Source: Pontibacter chinhatensis (GTDB lineage: Bacteria; Bacteroidota; Bacteroidia; Cytophagales; Hymenobacteraceae). From it: a DNA stretch of 64,000 bases. Each line of letters opens with the position of its first letter. Position 1 is the stretch's first letter. The notes below the pieces were generated by a model. The model worked only from the letters and a program-made list of their open reading frames with translations, was not told the origin of the DNA and ran no database searches. Positions 7,930 to 17,798 of the stretch are shown here, in pieces. Location of the stretch: NCBI RefSeq assembly GCF_900113285.1, contig NZ_FOOT01000005.1:372001-436000 (forward strand), read 5' to 3'. A program made the translations under genes and the position numbers.

Positions 7930-9651
7930 ATGGCATTAAACAAATACAGCCGCATCTACACCCAGGACGAGAGCCTTCCGGCCTCACAGGCCATGCTGAT
8001 TGGCTCTGGCCTCTCGGAAGAGGACCTGCGCAAGCCTTTCGTAGGCATCTGCTCTACGGGCTTCGACGGAAACACGTGTAACATGCACCTCAACTCCCTG
8101 GCTGACGAGGTAAAGCAGGGCGTGAACCAACTCGGAATGGTAGGGCTGCGCTTCAACACGATTGGCGTGAGCGATGGCATCACCAATGGTACACCCGGCA
8201 TGCGTTACTCGCTGGTGTCCCGCGAGGTGATCGCTGACTCGATCGAAACTATCACCGGGGCACATAATTACGACGCCCTGGCCTGCGTGGTAGGCTGCGA
8301 CAAGAACATGCCCGGTTCCCTGATGGCCATGGCCCGCCTCAACCGCCCCTCGCTGATGGTATATGGCGGCACGATCAAGGGCGGCGACTTCAAAGGACAG
8401 AAACTCAACATCGTGTCCTGCTTCGAGGCCTACGGCAAAAAGCTCAACGGCGCCATCTCCGACGAGGACTACAAAGGCATCATCCGCAATGCTTGTCCGG
8501 GCCCGGGTGCCTGCGGGGGCATGTATACGGCCAACACCATGGCGTCGGCTGCCGAGGCGCTGGGTATGTCCATCCCTTTCTCTTCTTCTTCACCGGCCAT
8601 CAGCGCCGAGAAGAAGCAGGAGTGCCTCACCACGGGCCAGTACCTGCTGCGCCTGCTCGAGCGCGACATCAAGCCAAGGGATATTCTGGTACGTGAAGCC
8701 TTCGAAAATGCGCTGGTGCTGATAACCGTACTCGGTGGCTCTACCAACGCGGTGCTGCACCTGATTGCCATTGCGCATGCTGCTGGTGTGAAGCTCACGC
8801 TACAGGATTTCCAGGAGGTAAGCAACCGGGTGCCGGTGCTGGCTGACTTGAAGCCAAGCGGCAAGTACCTGATGGAGGATCTCTCTGCCCTGGGAGGAGT
8901 GCCTGCCGTGATGCGTACCCTGCTGGACGAAGGCCTGCTTGCAGGTGATTTGATGACCGTAACCGGGCAGACTGTGGCTGAGAACCTGGCCGATGTGCAA
9001 CCACTGGGACAGGAGCAGGATTTGCTGCGCCCATTATCTAACCCCATCAAAGCAGACGGCCACATCCAGACGCTGTACGGCAACCTGGCGCCGAAAGGAG
9101 CGGTGGCAAAAATCTCGGGTAAGGAGGGACTCATCTTCGAAGGACCAGCCATCGTGTTTGACTCTGAGGAGCAGTTAAACGAGGGCATCACCCTGGGCAA
9201 GATTAAGCCGGGCCATGTGGTCGTCATCCGCTACGTTGGTCCGAAAGGAGGACCGGGCATGCCGGAAATGCTTAAGCCAACCTCGGCTATTATGGGAGCC
9301 GGCTTAGGCGACAAGGTAGCCCTGATTACGGATGGTCGTTTCTCTGGTGGCACGCATGGGTTCGTGATCGGCCACGTTTGCCCCGAGGCGTACGATGGCG
9401 GTACTATCGCGCTGGTGGAAAACGACGACCTGATCACGCTGGACGCCACTACCAACTCCATCCACCTGCACGTGGAGGAGGCCCTGCTCCAGCTGCGCCG
9501 CGATAAGTGGCAAAAGCCCGCTTCTGATGTTAAGCAGGGAGTGCTGCTAAAGTATAGACGCACGGTTAGCGACGCCAGTAACGGATGTATCACTGATTTA
9601 GAGGAAACGCATGTTAACGAAAGAGAAACCAGCACCAGCATCATCGCCTAA
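7930..9651 (+). CDS. ilvD: Dihydroxy-acid dehydratase
   Basis: This enzyme converts 2,3-dihydroxy-3-methylbutanoate (or -pentanoate) to the 2-oxo acid, the third common step of Ile and Val synthesis, using an Fe-S cluster. I place the start at 7930 (573 residues). The preceding bases CTTAAAACA match the ilvE start context, and an in-frame GTG at 7873 would add a non-homologous tail that overlaps the structured leader. Family motifs are present: GCDKNMPG and [14 protein letters not shown], with the expected cluster cysteines, and the C-terminal [10 protein letters not shown]. The last 41 nt overlap the start of ilvB, so the two are surely cotranscribed. Confidence 0.93.
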   Translation: MALNKYSRIYTQDESLPASQAMLIGSGLSEEDLRKPFVGICSTGFDGNTCNMHLNSLADEVKQGVNQLGMVGLRFNTIGVSDGITNGTPGMRYSLVSREVIADSIETITGAHNYDALACVVGCDKNMPGSLMAMARLNRPSLMVYGGTIKGGDFKGQKLNIVSCFEAYGKKLNGAISDEDYKGIIRNACPGPGACGGMYTANTMASAAEALGMSIPFSSSSPAISAEKKQECLTTGQYLLRLLERDIKPRDILVREAFENALVLITVLGGSTNAVLHLIAIAHAAGVKLTLQDFQEVSNRVPVLADLKPSGKYLMEDLSALGGVPAVMRTLLDEGLLAGDLMTVTGQTVAENLADVQPLGQEQDLLRPLSNPIKADGHIQTLYGNLAPKGAVAKISGKEGLIFEGPAIVFDSEEQLNEGITLGKIKPGHVVVIRYVGPKGGPGMPEMLKPTSAIMGAGLGDKVALITDGRFSGGTHGFVIGHVCPEAYDGGTIALVENDDLITLDATTNSIHLHVEEALLQLRRDKWQKPASDVKQGVLLKYRRTVSDASNGCITDLEETHVNERETSTSIIA

Positions 9652-11347
9652 GCAGACCCAGACAATCTCTGGGGCAGAAGCCGTTATACTTGCCCTGCTG
9701 GAGGAAAAGGTAGACACGATTTTCGGATACCCAGGCGGCGCCATCATGCCCGTGTATGATGCCCTGTATGACTATACTGATAAGTTGAACCACGTGCTGG
9801 TGCGCCACGAACAGGGGGGCATCCATGCCGGCCAGGGTTATGCGCGCTCCTCAGGTAAAGTTGGGGTAGTGTTCGCCACCAGTGGCCCCGGCGCTACTAA
9901 CTTAGTTACCGGACTGGCAGATGCACAGATCGACAGCACGCCACTGGTATGCATCACGGGACAGGTGTTTGCGCATTTGCTCGGAACGGATGCTTTCCAG
10001 GAGACTGATATCCTCAACATTACCACCCCGGTAACCAAATGGAATTACCAGGTAACGGATGCGAGTGAGATTCCGGATGTGTTGGCCAAGGCCTTTTACA
10101 TCGCAAAAAGCGGCCGTCCGGGACCGGTGCTGATTGATATCACCAAAAATGCGCAATTACAGCAGTTTGATTTCACGGGCTATCAGCCTTGCAAACACAT
10201 TCGCAGCTACAGGCCCAAACCTACGGTACGGCACGAGTACATCGTGCAGGCAGCCGAGCTGATTAACCAGGCCCAAAAGCCCTTTATACTTTGGGGACAA
10301 GGCGTGATGCTTGGTGCAGCGGAGCAGGAGTTCAAAACCTTTGTGGAGAAGAGCGGCATTCCGGCAGCCTGGACCATCATGGGCGCGGGCGCTTTGCCTA
10401 CCGATCATCCACAGAACGTGGGCATGCTGGGCATGCACGGCAACTATGGCCCCAACGTGCTCACCAACGAGTGCGACGTGCTGATTGCCATCGGCATGCG
10501 CTTTGACGACCGCGTGACCGGCCGCCTGGACAAGTATGCCAAGCAGGCCAAAGTAGTGCACCTGGACATCGACCCGACAGAGATTGGCAAGAACGTGCCG
10601 GTAGCCGTGCCGGTGTGGGGCGACTGCAAGGAAACGCTTCCGCTGCTGACCGAGCTGGTAGAGGCAAAAGACCACCAGGAGTGGCTCGGGAAATTTCGCA
10701 AGTATAACGACCAGGAAATTGAGGCGGTGATACAGGACGAGCTTTTCCCAACATCTGAGGAGATGACGATGGGAGAGGTAGTGCAGCAACTCAACGAGCT
10801 CACCTCCGGCGACGCCATCGTGGTGACGGATGTAGGACAGCACCAGATGGTGGCCTGCCGCTACGCCAAACTCAACCATACCCGCAGCAACATCACCAGC
10901 GGCGGCCTGGGCACGATGGGCTTTGCCTTACCGGCTGCCATTGGCGCCAAGTTCGGAGCGCAGGACAGAACCGTGGTGGCTGTGATCGGCGACGGCGGAT
11001 TCCAGATGACCCTGCAGGAACTGGGTACCATCATGCAGACAGGGGTGGATGTGAAAATATTGATTCTCAACAACCAGTTTCTGGGCATGGTGCGGCAGTG
11101 GCAGGAGCTCTTTCACGAGCGCCGCTACTCTTTTGTAGACATCGCCAGCCCGGACTTTGTGAAAGTAGCTAGCGGCTATGGCATCAGCGGCAAGAGCGTT
11201 AGCAAACGCGAGGAGCTGCGAAGTGCGCTGCAAGAGATGCTGTCGCATAAAGGCTCCTTCCTACTGGAGGTGATGGTAACCAAAGAGAACAACGTGTTCC
11301 CGATGGTGCCGCAAGGGTGTAGTGTTAGCGAGATCAGGCTGAAATAA
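9611..11347 (+). CDS. ilvB: Acetolactate synthase, large (catalytic) subunit
   Basis: A TPP- and FAD-dependent enzyme of 578 residues that condenses two pyruvates, or pyruvate and 2-oxobutanoate, in the first common step of Val/Leu and Ile synthesis. The order is the TPP pyrimidine domain (residues ~20-185, with [13 protein letters not shown] and the catalytic Glu in [15 protein letters not shown]), the central FAD-type domain (~205-335) and the TPP pyrophosphate domain (~380-560, with [12 protein letters not shown] and [11 protein letters not shown]). The chosen ATG lies inside ilvD, preceded by GAGGAAAC, and is consistent with the family N-terminus. The regulatory subunit gene follows after 23 nt. 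Confidence 0.93.
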   Translation: MLTKEKPAPASSPKQTQTISGAEAVILALLEEKVDTIFGYPGGAIMPVYDALYDYTDKLNHVLVRHEQGGIHAGQGYARSSGKVGVVFATSGPGATNLVTGLADAQIDSTPLVCITGQVFAHLLGTDAFQETDILNITTPVTKWNYQVTDASEIPDVLAKAFYIAKSGRPGPVLIDITKNAQLQQFDFTGYQPCKHIRSYRPKPTVRHEYIVQAAELINQAQKPFILWGQGVMLGAAEQEFKTFVEKSGIPAAWTIMGAGALPTDHPQNVGMLGMHGNYGPNVLTNECDVLIAIGMRFDDRVTGRLDKYAKQAKVVHLDIDPTEIGKNVPVAVPVWGDCKETLPLLTELVEAKDHQEWLGKFRKYNDQEIEAVIQDELFPTSEEMTMGEVVQQLNELTSGDAIVVTDVGQHQMVACRYAKLNHTRSNITSGGLGTMGFALPAAIGAKFGAQDRTVVAVIGDGGFQMTLQELGTIMQTGVDVKILILNNQFLGMVRQWQELFHERRYSFVDIASPDFVKVASGYGISGKSVSKREELRSALQEMLSHKGSFLLEVMVTKENNVFPMVPQGCSVSEIRLK

Positions 11348-11370
11348 TAGCCGCCTAAACAAGTATAAGT

Positions 11371-11979
11371 ATGCGTAACGAGAACCATACCGACAAGCAG
11401 GAGTTCAACATCACGGTGTATACCGAGAACCACATCGGGCTCCTGACCCGCGTTGCCATCATCTTCTCCCGAAGAAAAATCAACGTGGAAAGCCTTAATA
11501 CCTCGCCTTCCGAAATAGAAGGCATTCACCGCTTCAACATCGTGATTACTGAAACGGCGGAGGTGGTGCGCAAGATAGCCGGCCAGATTGAAAAGCAGGT
11601 GGGCGTGCTGAAAGTATACTTCAACACCAACCAGGATGTGGTATGGCAGGAGATGGCGCTCTATAAGGTACCGACGGACGTGATTGCTGAGCGCGCTATT
11701 GTAGAGCGACTGCTCCGGGAGAATGGTGCCCGGGCCGTGGTAATCCGGAAAGACTACACCGTGTTCGAAACCACCGGCCAGCGCGAGGAAACTGATAACC
11801 TTATCAAGGTGCTGCAGCCGTACGGACTAATCGAGTTCGTGCGCAGCGCCCGCATCGCCATCATTAAAGACAGCGACGGCTTCCACCGGAAACTGCAGGA
11901 GTTTGAGCAAAGCGAGCCCCACGACGAGGTGGTGGAGAACGAGTACCTCAACAGCCGCGAGAAAGTCTTCACGATGTAA
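11371..11979 (+). CDS. ilvN: Acetolactate synthase, small (regulatory) subunit
   Basis: A 202-residue protein with an N-terminal ACT domain (TVYTENHIGLLTRVAIIFSR, residues ~15-35), where valine feedback inhibition is normally sensed, and a C-terminal half typical of the longer regulatory subunits. It should bind and activate the ilvB product. It lies 23 nt downstream of ilvB and 144 nt upstream of ilvC. ilvH would be an equally acceptable symbol. Confidence 0.9.
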   Translation: MRNENHTDKQEFNITVYTENHIGLLTRVAIIFSRRKINVESLNTSPSEIEGIHRFNIVITETAEVVRKIAGQIEKQVGVLKVYFNTNQDVVWQEMALYKVPTDVIAERAIVERLLRENGARAVVIRKDYTVFETTGQREETDNLIKVLQPYGLIEFVRSARIAIIKDSDGFHRKLQEFEQSEPHDEVVENEYLNSREKVFTM

Positions 11980-12008
11980 AGTATAGACAAAAGAATTTTT
12001 AGACAAAA

Positions 12009-12072
12009 GACAAAGGACTAGTAGACAAAGGACCGGACCAAATGTAGAACAGGAAGTCTTTCGTCCTTTGTC
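12009..12072 (+). repeat. Repeats and inverted repeat before ilvC
   Basis: GACAAAGGAC occurs twice in tandem (12009-12018 and 12024-12033), and its exact complement GTCCTTTGTC occurs at 12063-12072. Either upstream copy could form a 10-bp stem with the downstream arm. No T-run follows, so it is not a standard terminator. It could be an RNA switch or a processing or protein-binding site within the ilv transcript. Confidence 0.5.
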
Positions 12073-12123
12073 AAACAGTCTTTCATCAAAGTATAAATCA
12101 ACCTTAAAACAAATTAAACTAAA

Positions 12124-13164
12124 ATGGCAACTATCAATTTTGGAGGAGTAGACGAAACCGTAATCACCCGCGACGAATTTCCACTTGCCCAGGCAAGAGA
12201 AACACTGAAAGACGAAATAATCGCTGTGATTGGATATGGCGTGCAGGGCCCGGGCCAGGCACTGAACCTGCGTGACAACGGCTTTAACGTTATCGTGGGC
12301 CAGCGCAAAGACTCCGCCTCCTGGGAGAAAGCGAAAAGCGACGGCTGGGTGGAAGGCGAAACCCTCTTCTCGATTGAGGAAGCGGCAGAACGCGGCACCA
12401 TCATCGCTAACCTGCTGTCCGACGCCGGTCAGATTGCCGTGTGGCCAACTCTGAAAGAAAGACTCAAGCCAGGCAAGGCCTTATACTTCTCCCACGGCTT
12501 TGGCATCACCTTTAAAGAGCATACCAGCATTGTGCCTCCTGCCGATGTGGATGTGATTCTGGTAGCGCCAAAAGGCAGCGGCACCAGCCTACGCAGACTG
12601 TACCTAGCCGGCGGCGGCCTGAACTCCTCTTTCGCTGTGTACCAGGATGCGACGGGCAAAGCCTATGAGAAAGCGATAGCCATGGGTATCGGGGTAGGTT
12701 CCGGTTACCTGTTCGAAACAGATTTCCAGAAAGAAGTATACAGCGACTTGACCGGTGAGCGCGGCGTGTTGATGGGTGCCCTGGCAGGTATCATCGAGGC
12801 TCAGTACCAGGTGCTTCGCCAGCGAGGCCACTCACCGTCTGAGGCGTTCAACGAAACAGTAGAAGAACTAACCCAAAGCCTGGTACCGCTGGTAGGCGAG
12901 AATGGCATGGACTGGATGTTCTCTAACTGCTCTGTTACGGCCCAGCGCGGCGCCCTGGACTGGAAAGGCAAGTTCCGTGAGGCTACCCTGCCTGTGTTGA
13001 ACGATTTATATGATAGCGTGGCTTCCGGAAAAGAGGCCGAGCGTACTATCCAGCGCGGTTCTACACCAGGGTACCGTCAGGAGCTGGAGGCAGAGCTAGC
13101 GGAACTGCGCGAATCAGAATTATGGCAAACAGGAGCCACGGTGCGTAAGCTCCGCTCCAAGTAA
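12124..13164 (+). CDS. ilvC: Ketol-acid reductoisomerase
   Basis: A class I-length enzyme (346 residues) that isomerises and reduces acetolactate or acetohydroxybutyrate to the dihydroxy acid with NAD(P)H and Mg2+, the second common step of Ile/Val synthesis. The Rossmann motif reads GYGVQGPGQAL near residue 38, a variant of the more common GYGSQGHA. The VGQRKDS loop that follows has the Arg and Ser often linked to NADPH use. The C-terminal knotted domain shows EVYSDLTGERG and EEL. It sits between ilvN and ilvA in the ilv operon, after a 144-nt spacer with an inverted repeat. Confidence 0.93.
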   Translation: MATINFGGVDETVITRDEFPLAQARETLKDEIIAVIGYGVQGPGQALNLRDNGFNVIVGQRKDSASWEKAKSDGWVEGETLFSIEEAAERGTIIANLLSDAGQIAVWPTLKERLKPGKALYFSHGFGITFKEHTSIVPPADVDVILVAPKGSGTSLRRLYLAGGGLNSSFAVYQDATGKAYEKAIAMGIGVGSGYLFETDFQKEVYSDLTGERGVLMGALAGIIEAQYQVLRQRGHSPSEAFNETVEELTQSLVPLVGENGMDWMFSNCSVTAQRGALDWKGKFREATLPVLNDLYDSVASGKEAERTIQRGSTPGYRQELEAELAELRESELWQTGATVRKLRSK

Positions 13165-13172
13165 TTACTAGT

Positions 13173-14444
13173 ATGGATAAAGATGTAGCTTTAGAGAGTA
13201 CCGTCGTGGCCCTGGAAAGGGTGCAGCGGGCGGCAATGAACCTGCGGGGGGTGATTTACAAGACGCCCCTGTTGCAGAACCACTGGCTTTCCCAGACCTA
13301 TGGTGCCGATATTTACCTGAAACGCGAGGACCTGCAGATTGTGCGTTCCTACAAAATCAGGGGGGCGTACAACAAAATTTCGACGCTTCCGGCCGAGCAG
13401 GCCGCGCGCGAGATTGTGTGTGCCAGCGCCGGCAACCATGCCCAGGGAGTGGCCTACGCCTGTCAGTTGCTCGGTATTAAAGGCTACATCTTTATGCCTG
13501 CTAATACACCTGCCCAAAAGGTAAGCAAGGTACGCCTGTTTGGGAAAGAGATGGTAGAGGTGGTGCTCACGGGCAGTACCTACGACGAGGCCTATGCCGC
13601 CGCCAAAGAGCTCTGCGACAGCCGCAGCGCGACCTTTGTTCACCCTTTCGACGACATGGCCGTTGTAGAAGGCCAGGCCACGGTGGGCTTGGAGGTGCTG
13701 CAGGACGCGCACTTCTCCATCGACTACTGCTTTGTGCCAATTGGCGGAGGCGGTTTGGCGTCGGGTGTTGCCAGCGTATTTAAGCAGCTGAGCCCGAAAA
13801 CGAAGATTGTGGGTGTGCAGCCGATGGGGGCACCCTCCATGTATAAATCTATCCGGGAGGACAAACGGCAGGCGCTGGAAAGTATAGAAAGCTTTGTGGA
13901 TGGCGCCGCTGTGAAATGCCCTGGCGAGCTGACCTTTGAACTGTGCCGCGAGCTGCTCGACGACATCGTATTGGTGCCGGAGGGGCAGGTCTGCGTAGAC
14001 CTGCTGAAGATGTATAATGAAGAAGGGATTGTGCTGGAACCGGCCGGAACCCTCACCGTGTCAGCGCTGCAAGTATACGCCGACAGAATTGCCGGCAAGA
14101 ACGTGGTCTGTGTGATCAGTGGCAGCAACAACGACATCACCCGCATGGAGGATATCAAGGAGCGGGCCATGCAGCACCAGGGGCTTAAGCACTACTTTAT
14201 GGTGACTTTTAACCAGAAACCCGGCGCCCTGCGCACGTTCGTAAACAAGGTGCTTCATCCCGGCGATGACATCATCCACTTCCAGTACATCAAGAAAAAC
14301 AACAAGGAGAAAGGCCCTGTGTTTGTAGGCATCGAGGTAAAACAACCACACGATGTGGAAAATATCAAGCTTCGGATGAAAGAAGAAGGCTTTGCCTATG
14401 AATACCTGAACGGCAAGCAGGATTTTCTGAATTTATTGGTATAG
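13173..14444 (+). CDS. ilvA: Threonine dehydratase (biosynthetic, ACT-like domain)
   Basis: A PLP fold-type II enzyme of 423 residues that deaminates threonine to 2-oxobutanoate, the committed step of isoleucine synthesis. Lys61 in RSYKIRGAYN is the PLP lysine, and the glycine-rich phosphate loop is in PIGGGGLASG near residue 190. A C-terminal ACT-like domain (about residues 335-420, beginning HYFMVTFNQKPGALR) suggests feedback control. It starts 8 nt after ilvC and ends the operon; a long bidirectional terminator follows. Confidence 0.92.
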   Translation: MDKDVALESTVVALERVQRAAMNLRGVIYKTPLLQNHWLSQTYGADIYLKREDLQIVRSYKIRGAYNKISTLPAEQAAREIVCASAGNHAQGVAYACQLLGIKGYIFMPANTPAQKVSKVRLFGKEMVEVVLTGSTYDEAYAAAKELCDSRSATFVHPFDDMAVVEGQATVGLEVLQDAHFSIDYCFVPIGGGGLASGVASVFKQLSPKTKIVGVQPMGAPSMYKSIREDKRQALESIESFVDGAAVKCPGELTFELCRELLDDIVLVPEGQVCVDLLKMYNEEGIVLEPAGTLTVSALQVYADRIAGKNVVCVISGSNNDITRMEDIKERAMQHQGLKHYFMVTFNQKPGALRTFVNKVLHPGDDIIHFQYIKKNNKEKGPVFVGIEVKQPHDVENIKLRMKEEGFAYEYLNGKQDFLNLLV

Positions 14445-14478
14445 GAGGTACTTCGAAAGTATAAATAGTATCAGATTC

Positions 14479-14528
14479 AAAGTATAAAAGCCGCTGCAGA
14501 ACCCAATCTGCAGCGGCTTTTATACTTT
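14479..14528. terminator. Bidirectional terminator between ilvA and selO
   Basis: A perfect 22-bp inverted repeat (14479-14500 with 14507-14528) with a 6-nt loop. The base of the stem is AAAGTATAAAAG/CTTTTATACTTT, so T-rich 3' arms arise in both directions. It lies between two convergent genes. Confidence 0.85.
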
Positions 14529-14541
14529 ACTAGTAGTTACA

Positions 14542-16098
14542 TTACGAACTACACGACAGCATCGAGCAGCCTGCCTTCTGCGTTGCCCAACCCGGCCGGG
14601 TTTCAAAGAACTCATCATACTTATTGGAGTATGGATCTTTCAGGGCTTGCTGAAGCTTTTCAAATGATGCTGTCTCACCTTTCTCTAGCCCTTCTATGGC
14701 CTGGTGCAGCAGGTAGTTACGAAGTATAAAGCGTGGGTTGGTTTTGCGCATTAAATCCTGCGAGGCTTGCCGTTTGATGGTGTTTTTGTTCAGGCGCTCC
14801 AGGTAAGCGGTGATTAAAGTATAAAGCTGGGCGTTCTGTTCCTCTGTCAGGTCCTCGTACAGGCTCTCTTTAAAATATGCGGCCACTTCTGCTGCACTGC
14901 CCATGTACAGCGGCAGGTCGATAAGGAGCTGGAAGAAAATTGTCATGTCGGGCTTAATGGAGGCCAGCGTGTTCTCAAACTGACTGATCAGATCCGTGTC
15001 ACCGCTCTTCAGTTTGTCCAGGCCCAGCTTGTTACCCATCATGCTGTAGTACTTGCGCCAGTAGACTTCTTTGTAACTCTCCAACGCAGGTAGCAACTGC
15101 TCCTTCTCCACTAGCGGCAGCAAGGCCGCTGCCAGGCAGCCCAGGTTCCAGTAGGCGATGCTTGGCTGCTTGCCAAAGGCGTAGCGGCGGCCGGGCAGGT
15201 CAGTGGTGTTCGGTGTAAAGTCGGGGTCGTAATCATCTAGGAAAGAGTAGGGGCCATAGTCGATGGTGAGACCAAGTATGGACATGTTGTCGGTGTTCAT
15301 CACACCATGCACAAAGCCCACGCGCTGCCACTCAACCATCAGGCTGGCGGTGCGCTCCACTACTTCCTTAAACCAGGTAATAACCTTGTCCTCGCCCTGG
15401 ATGTGAGGGTAGTACCTGGCGATGGTCCAGTCCACGAGCTGGCGCAGGTGCTCGTGCTCTTTACGGGCGTTGAGCAGCTCGAAGTTGCCGAAACGCAGGA
15501 AGCTCGGGGCCACGCGCATCATAATGGCACCGGGTTCGTAGGCGGCGTTGCCGTTGTAAAACATGTCGCGCAGCACGGGTTCGCCAGTGGCTACCAGGCT
15601 CAGGGCACGGGTAGTGGGGATGCCCAGGTAATGCATGGCCTCGCTCATCAGGTACTCGCGGACCGAGGATCGCAGCACGGCGCGGCCATCGGCGCGACGG
15701 GAGTAGGCGGTTGGCCCGGCACCCTTCAGCTGCAGTTCCACTGTTTTGGCGTCCGGCGTCTGCCATTCGCCTAAGGTGATGGCGCGGCCATCGCCCAGCT
15801 GCCCGGCCCAGCTGCCAAACTGATGACCGGCATAACAGGCGGCGTAAGGGTACATGGCCTCAGTCACGTGGTTACCACCAAGTATATCCAGCTCCTGCTG
15901 CTCTTCAGGTTTTGTAATCCCCAGTTCTGCAGCTAGCTCGCCGGACCAGGCCAACAGCGTCACTTTCTCCACGGGAGTAGGAACGGCTTTGCTGTAGAGC
16001 TTACCCGGTGTCTGGCGCGGGTTCAGGTCGCCGCTGTCGTCGCCGGGAAAAGTGCTGACAAAATCTTTTTTATAGTTTTCGGAGCGAAGGCTCTTCAT
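14542..16098 (-). CDS. selO: Protein adenylyltransferase SelO (YdiU family)
   Basis: A 518-residue pseudokinase of the SelO/YdiU family, which transfers AMP from ATP to protein Ser/Thr/Tyr and helps redox homeostasis. The LQLKGAGPTAYSRRADGRAV segment and the HGVMNTDNMSILGLTIDYGP segment carry the inverted-nucleotide active site. The chain ends in Cys-Ser-Met-Leu-Ser-Cys-Ser-Ser; Cys516 stands where eukaryotic SelO has selenocysteine. I start at the ATG at 16098, because the longer frame would use GTG and add 13 residues without homology. It converges on the ilv operon at a shared terminator. Confidence 0.9.
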   Translation of the reverse strand: MKSLRSENYKKDFVSTFPGDDSGDLNPRQTPGKLYSKAVPTPVEKVTLLAWSGELAAELGITKPEEQQELDILGGNHVTEAMYPYAACYAGHQFGSWAGQLGDGRAITLGEWQTPDAKTVELQLKGAGPTAYSRRADGRAVLRSSVREYLMSEAMHYLGIPTTRALSLVATGEPVLRDMFYNGNAAYEPGAIMMRVAPSFLRFGNFELLNARKEHEHLRQLVDWTIARYYPHIQGEDKVITWFKEVVERTASLMVEWQRVGFVHGVMNTDNMSILGLTIDYGPYSFLDDYDPDFTPNTTDLPGRRYAFGKQPSIAYWNLGCLAAALLPLVEKEQLLPALESYKEVYWRKYYSMMGNKLGLDKLKSGDTDLISQFENTLASIKPDMTIFFQLLIDLPLYMGSAAEVAAYFKESLYEDLTEEQNAQLYTLITAYLERLNKNTIKRQASQDLMRKTNPRFILRNYLLHQAIEGLEKGETASFEKLQQALKDPYSNKYDEFFETRPGWATQKAGCSMLSCSS

Positions 16099-16359
16099 AT
16101 AGTATCTGATTAAATGAGGTGATTGCCCGGAGTGCACCGGAGCTCTGAAGGTAACAAGTATGAGGCGGAATTAGTTAACTTTTATACTTTTTTCGCGCCT
16201 GATGTGGCAGTCGGTGGGGCTGCGATTGACAGTCCTCAGCGAAATTGGCAGAGTATAAAGTATAAATTCAGGGGGAGGAGCGAACTTAGGTTAACTACGG
16301 TATATCTATTCTTCTTTTTACGCCGTATGCAACTAACAGAATTAAAACGAGACGACATC

Positions 16360-16575
16360 ATGGATAATACACTTGAAAACACCTCCCTCCGTAACCTGAT
16401 GCAGAACCCTTCGCAGTTAGCGGATATCATCAAGGATCCAACCAAGGGACTGGACTTCTATAAAGGACTGTCGGTGAAGGAGCAGCAGTACCTGCTGTTT
16501 GCCGCCGCCTTCGGCCTGATTGGTTACGCCATCTACCTGGGCAGGCAGGAAAAGCAGGTGGATACAACATCTTAA
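16360..16575 (+). CDS. Small single-span membrane protein, unknown
   Basis: I start this 71-residue product at ATG 16360, though in-frame ATGs at 16327 and 16123 exist. It is a soluble N-terminal part (LENTSLRNLMQNPSQLADI), then one membrane span near residues 47-63 (LFAAAFGLIGYAIYLG), then a short charged tail. No family is recognised. It stands alone, upstream of a structured stretch that ends in a terminator. The upstream 220 nt next to selO hold a likely divergent promoter region but no clear consensus. Confidence 0.6.
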   Translation: MDNTLENTSLRNLMQNPSQLADIIKDPTKGLDFYKGLSVKEQQYLLFAAAFGLIGYAIYLGRQEKQVDTTS

Positions 16576-16615
16576 CCTTGCCTAAGTAGCTCCGTATAAG
16601 AAGTATACATCTTTT

Positions 16616-16746
16616 ATTTTCGACAGACAGGTGACAAGCCTGATGAAAGCTTGTAGAAGCTTTGCGAAGTAACGTACATAGTGTGTTCGAAAATGCAAAG
16701 AGAAAAGCCTGCCCTGGGTATCGCTCAGGGCAGGCTCTTTTTTTCT
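16616..16746 (+). ncRNA. Candidate structured RNA (or 3'UTR) ending in a terminator
   Basis: ATTTTCGA (16616-16623) is complementary to TCGAAAAT (16687-16694), closing a domain. Inside it are a CAGG/CCTG hairpin (16628-16642) and an AAAGCTT-GTAG-AAGCTTT hairpin (16646-16663). Just downstream, AGCCTGCCCTG (16706-16716) pairs with CAGGGCAGGCT (16726-16736), followed by seven Ts, a strong terminator. It begins 40 nt after the 71-residue gene, so it may be that gene's 3'UTR or a separate small RNA. No known RNA family was recognised. Confidence 0.4.
16706..16746 (+). terminator. Strong intrinsic terminator
   Basis: An 11-bp GC-rich stem (16706-16716 with 16726-16736), 9-nt loop, then CTTTTTTTCT. 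Confidence 0.85.
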
Positions 16747-16865
16747 CCTTATGCTAGCTTCTTCCTGTTTTAGGGCGTGCATGCCGGTTTTTTATAGTAT
16801 AAGTCGTAACTTAGAGACAGTGGCTACCATTGTATGTTTACAGCCGTTGATACCTTAACTGATCT

Positions 16866-17795
16866 ATGCCTATTACAATCTTAAGCCAGGGAAGAAATGT
16901 CGAGCCCTGGGTGAAAGCACTTAAAGAGAAAAGACCGGACCTGGACCTGCGCGTCTACCCGGAAGACCAACCACGTGAGGAAATCACCTTTGCACTGGCC
17001 TGGGGCCATCCGCTGGGGGCGTTCCGGCAGTACCCTAACCTTACCTGCATCTCCTCGCTCGGAGCCGGCGTGGACCACATCCTCAAGGACCCTGATATCC
17101 CGGAGCAGGTACAAATTGCGCGCATCAAAGATGAAGACCTGACCACCGACATGGCCAACTTTACCATGGCCCTGGTGCTTAATCACCTGCGCGACCTGCA
17201 CACCTACAAAGCTGCGGAAGAGACGCAAACCTGGAAGCCCCTCCGATACAAGCGGAATGCGGATGTCACCGTGGGCGTGATGGGAATTGGTACATTGGGC
17301 AGTGCTGTCGCGCAACGACTGAGCAGCATCGGCCTCCGGGTGACGGGCTGGGCTAACTCTGCTAAGCAAATTGAGGGTATCGGCATGTACGCGGGGGCCG
17401 GCGAGCTGGACGCGTTCTTGAACGCTGCTGATGTGCTCATCTGCCTTTTGCCGCTCACGCCAGATACAGCCAATATCCTCAACAAAGAAAACCTGCTGAA
17501 ACTGCCAAAGGGCGCTTTCCTGATTAACGTGGCGCGGGGCGAGCATTTGGTGGAGGAAAATTTGCTGGAGTTGCTGGAAACCGGGCACCTTTCCGGTGCC
17601 AGCCTGGACGTGTTCCGGGAGGAGCCGCTACCGGAGAGCCACCCCTTTTGGTCCCATCCCAAAATTAACGTGACACCCCATATTGCCAGTGTTACCAACC
17701 CCGAGTCTGCGGTAGACCAAATCCTGGAAAACTATGACCGCAACCAACGCGGGGAGGAGCCCCTGAACCTTGTTTCACGAACTAGAGGATACTAA
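16866..17795 (+). CDS. ghrA: Glyoxylate/hydroxypyruvate reductase A-like D-2-hydroxyacid dehydrogenase
   Basis: A 309-residue member of the D-isomer-specific 2-hydroxyacid dehydrogenases, of the short GhrA type. It should reduce glyoxylate or hydroxypyruvate with NAD(P)H in the cytosol. Visible landmarks are SSLGAGVDH (~residue 66), the Rossmann motif GIGTLGSAVAQ (~142), the substrate-binding Arg in NVARGEHL (~220), and the catalytic His in TPHIASVT (~278). It is preceded by the terminator at 16706-16746 and followed after 3 nt by a VOC protein, so the two form a small operon. The exact substrate is inferred from the subfamily only. Confidence 0.82.
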   Translation: MPITILSQGRNVEPWVKALKEKRPDLDLRVYPEDQPREEITFALAWGHPLGAFRQYPNLTCISSLGAGVDHILKDPDIPEQVQIARIKDEDLTTDMANFTMALVLNHLRDLHTYKAAEETQTWKPLRYKRNADVTVGVMGIGTLGSAVAQRLSSIGLRVTGWANSAKQIEGIGMYAGAGELDAFLNAADVLICLLPLTPDTANILNKENLLKLPKGAFLINVARGEHLVEENLLELLETGHLSGASLDVFREEPLPESHPFWSHPKINVTPHIASVTNPESAVDQILENYDRNQRGEEPLNLVSRTRGY

Positions 17796-17798
17796 CTT

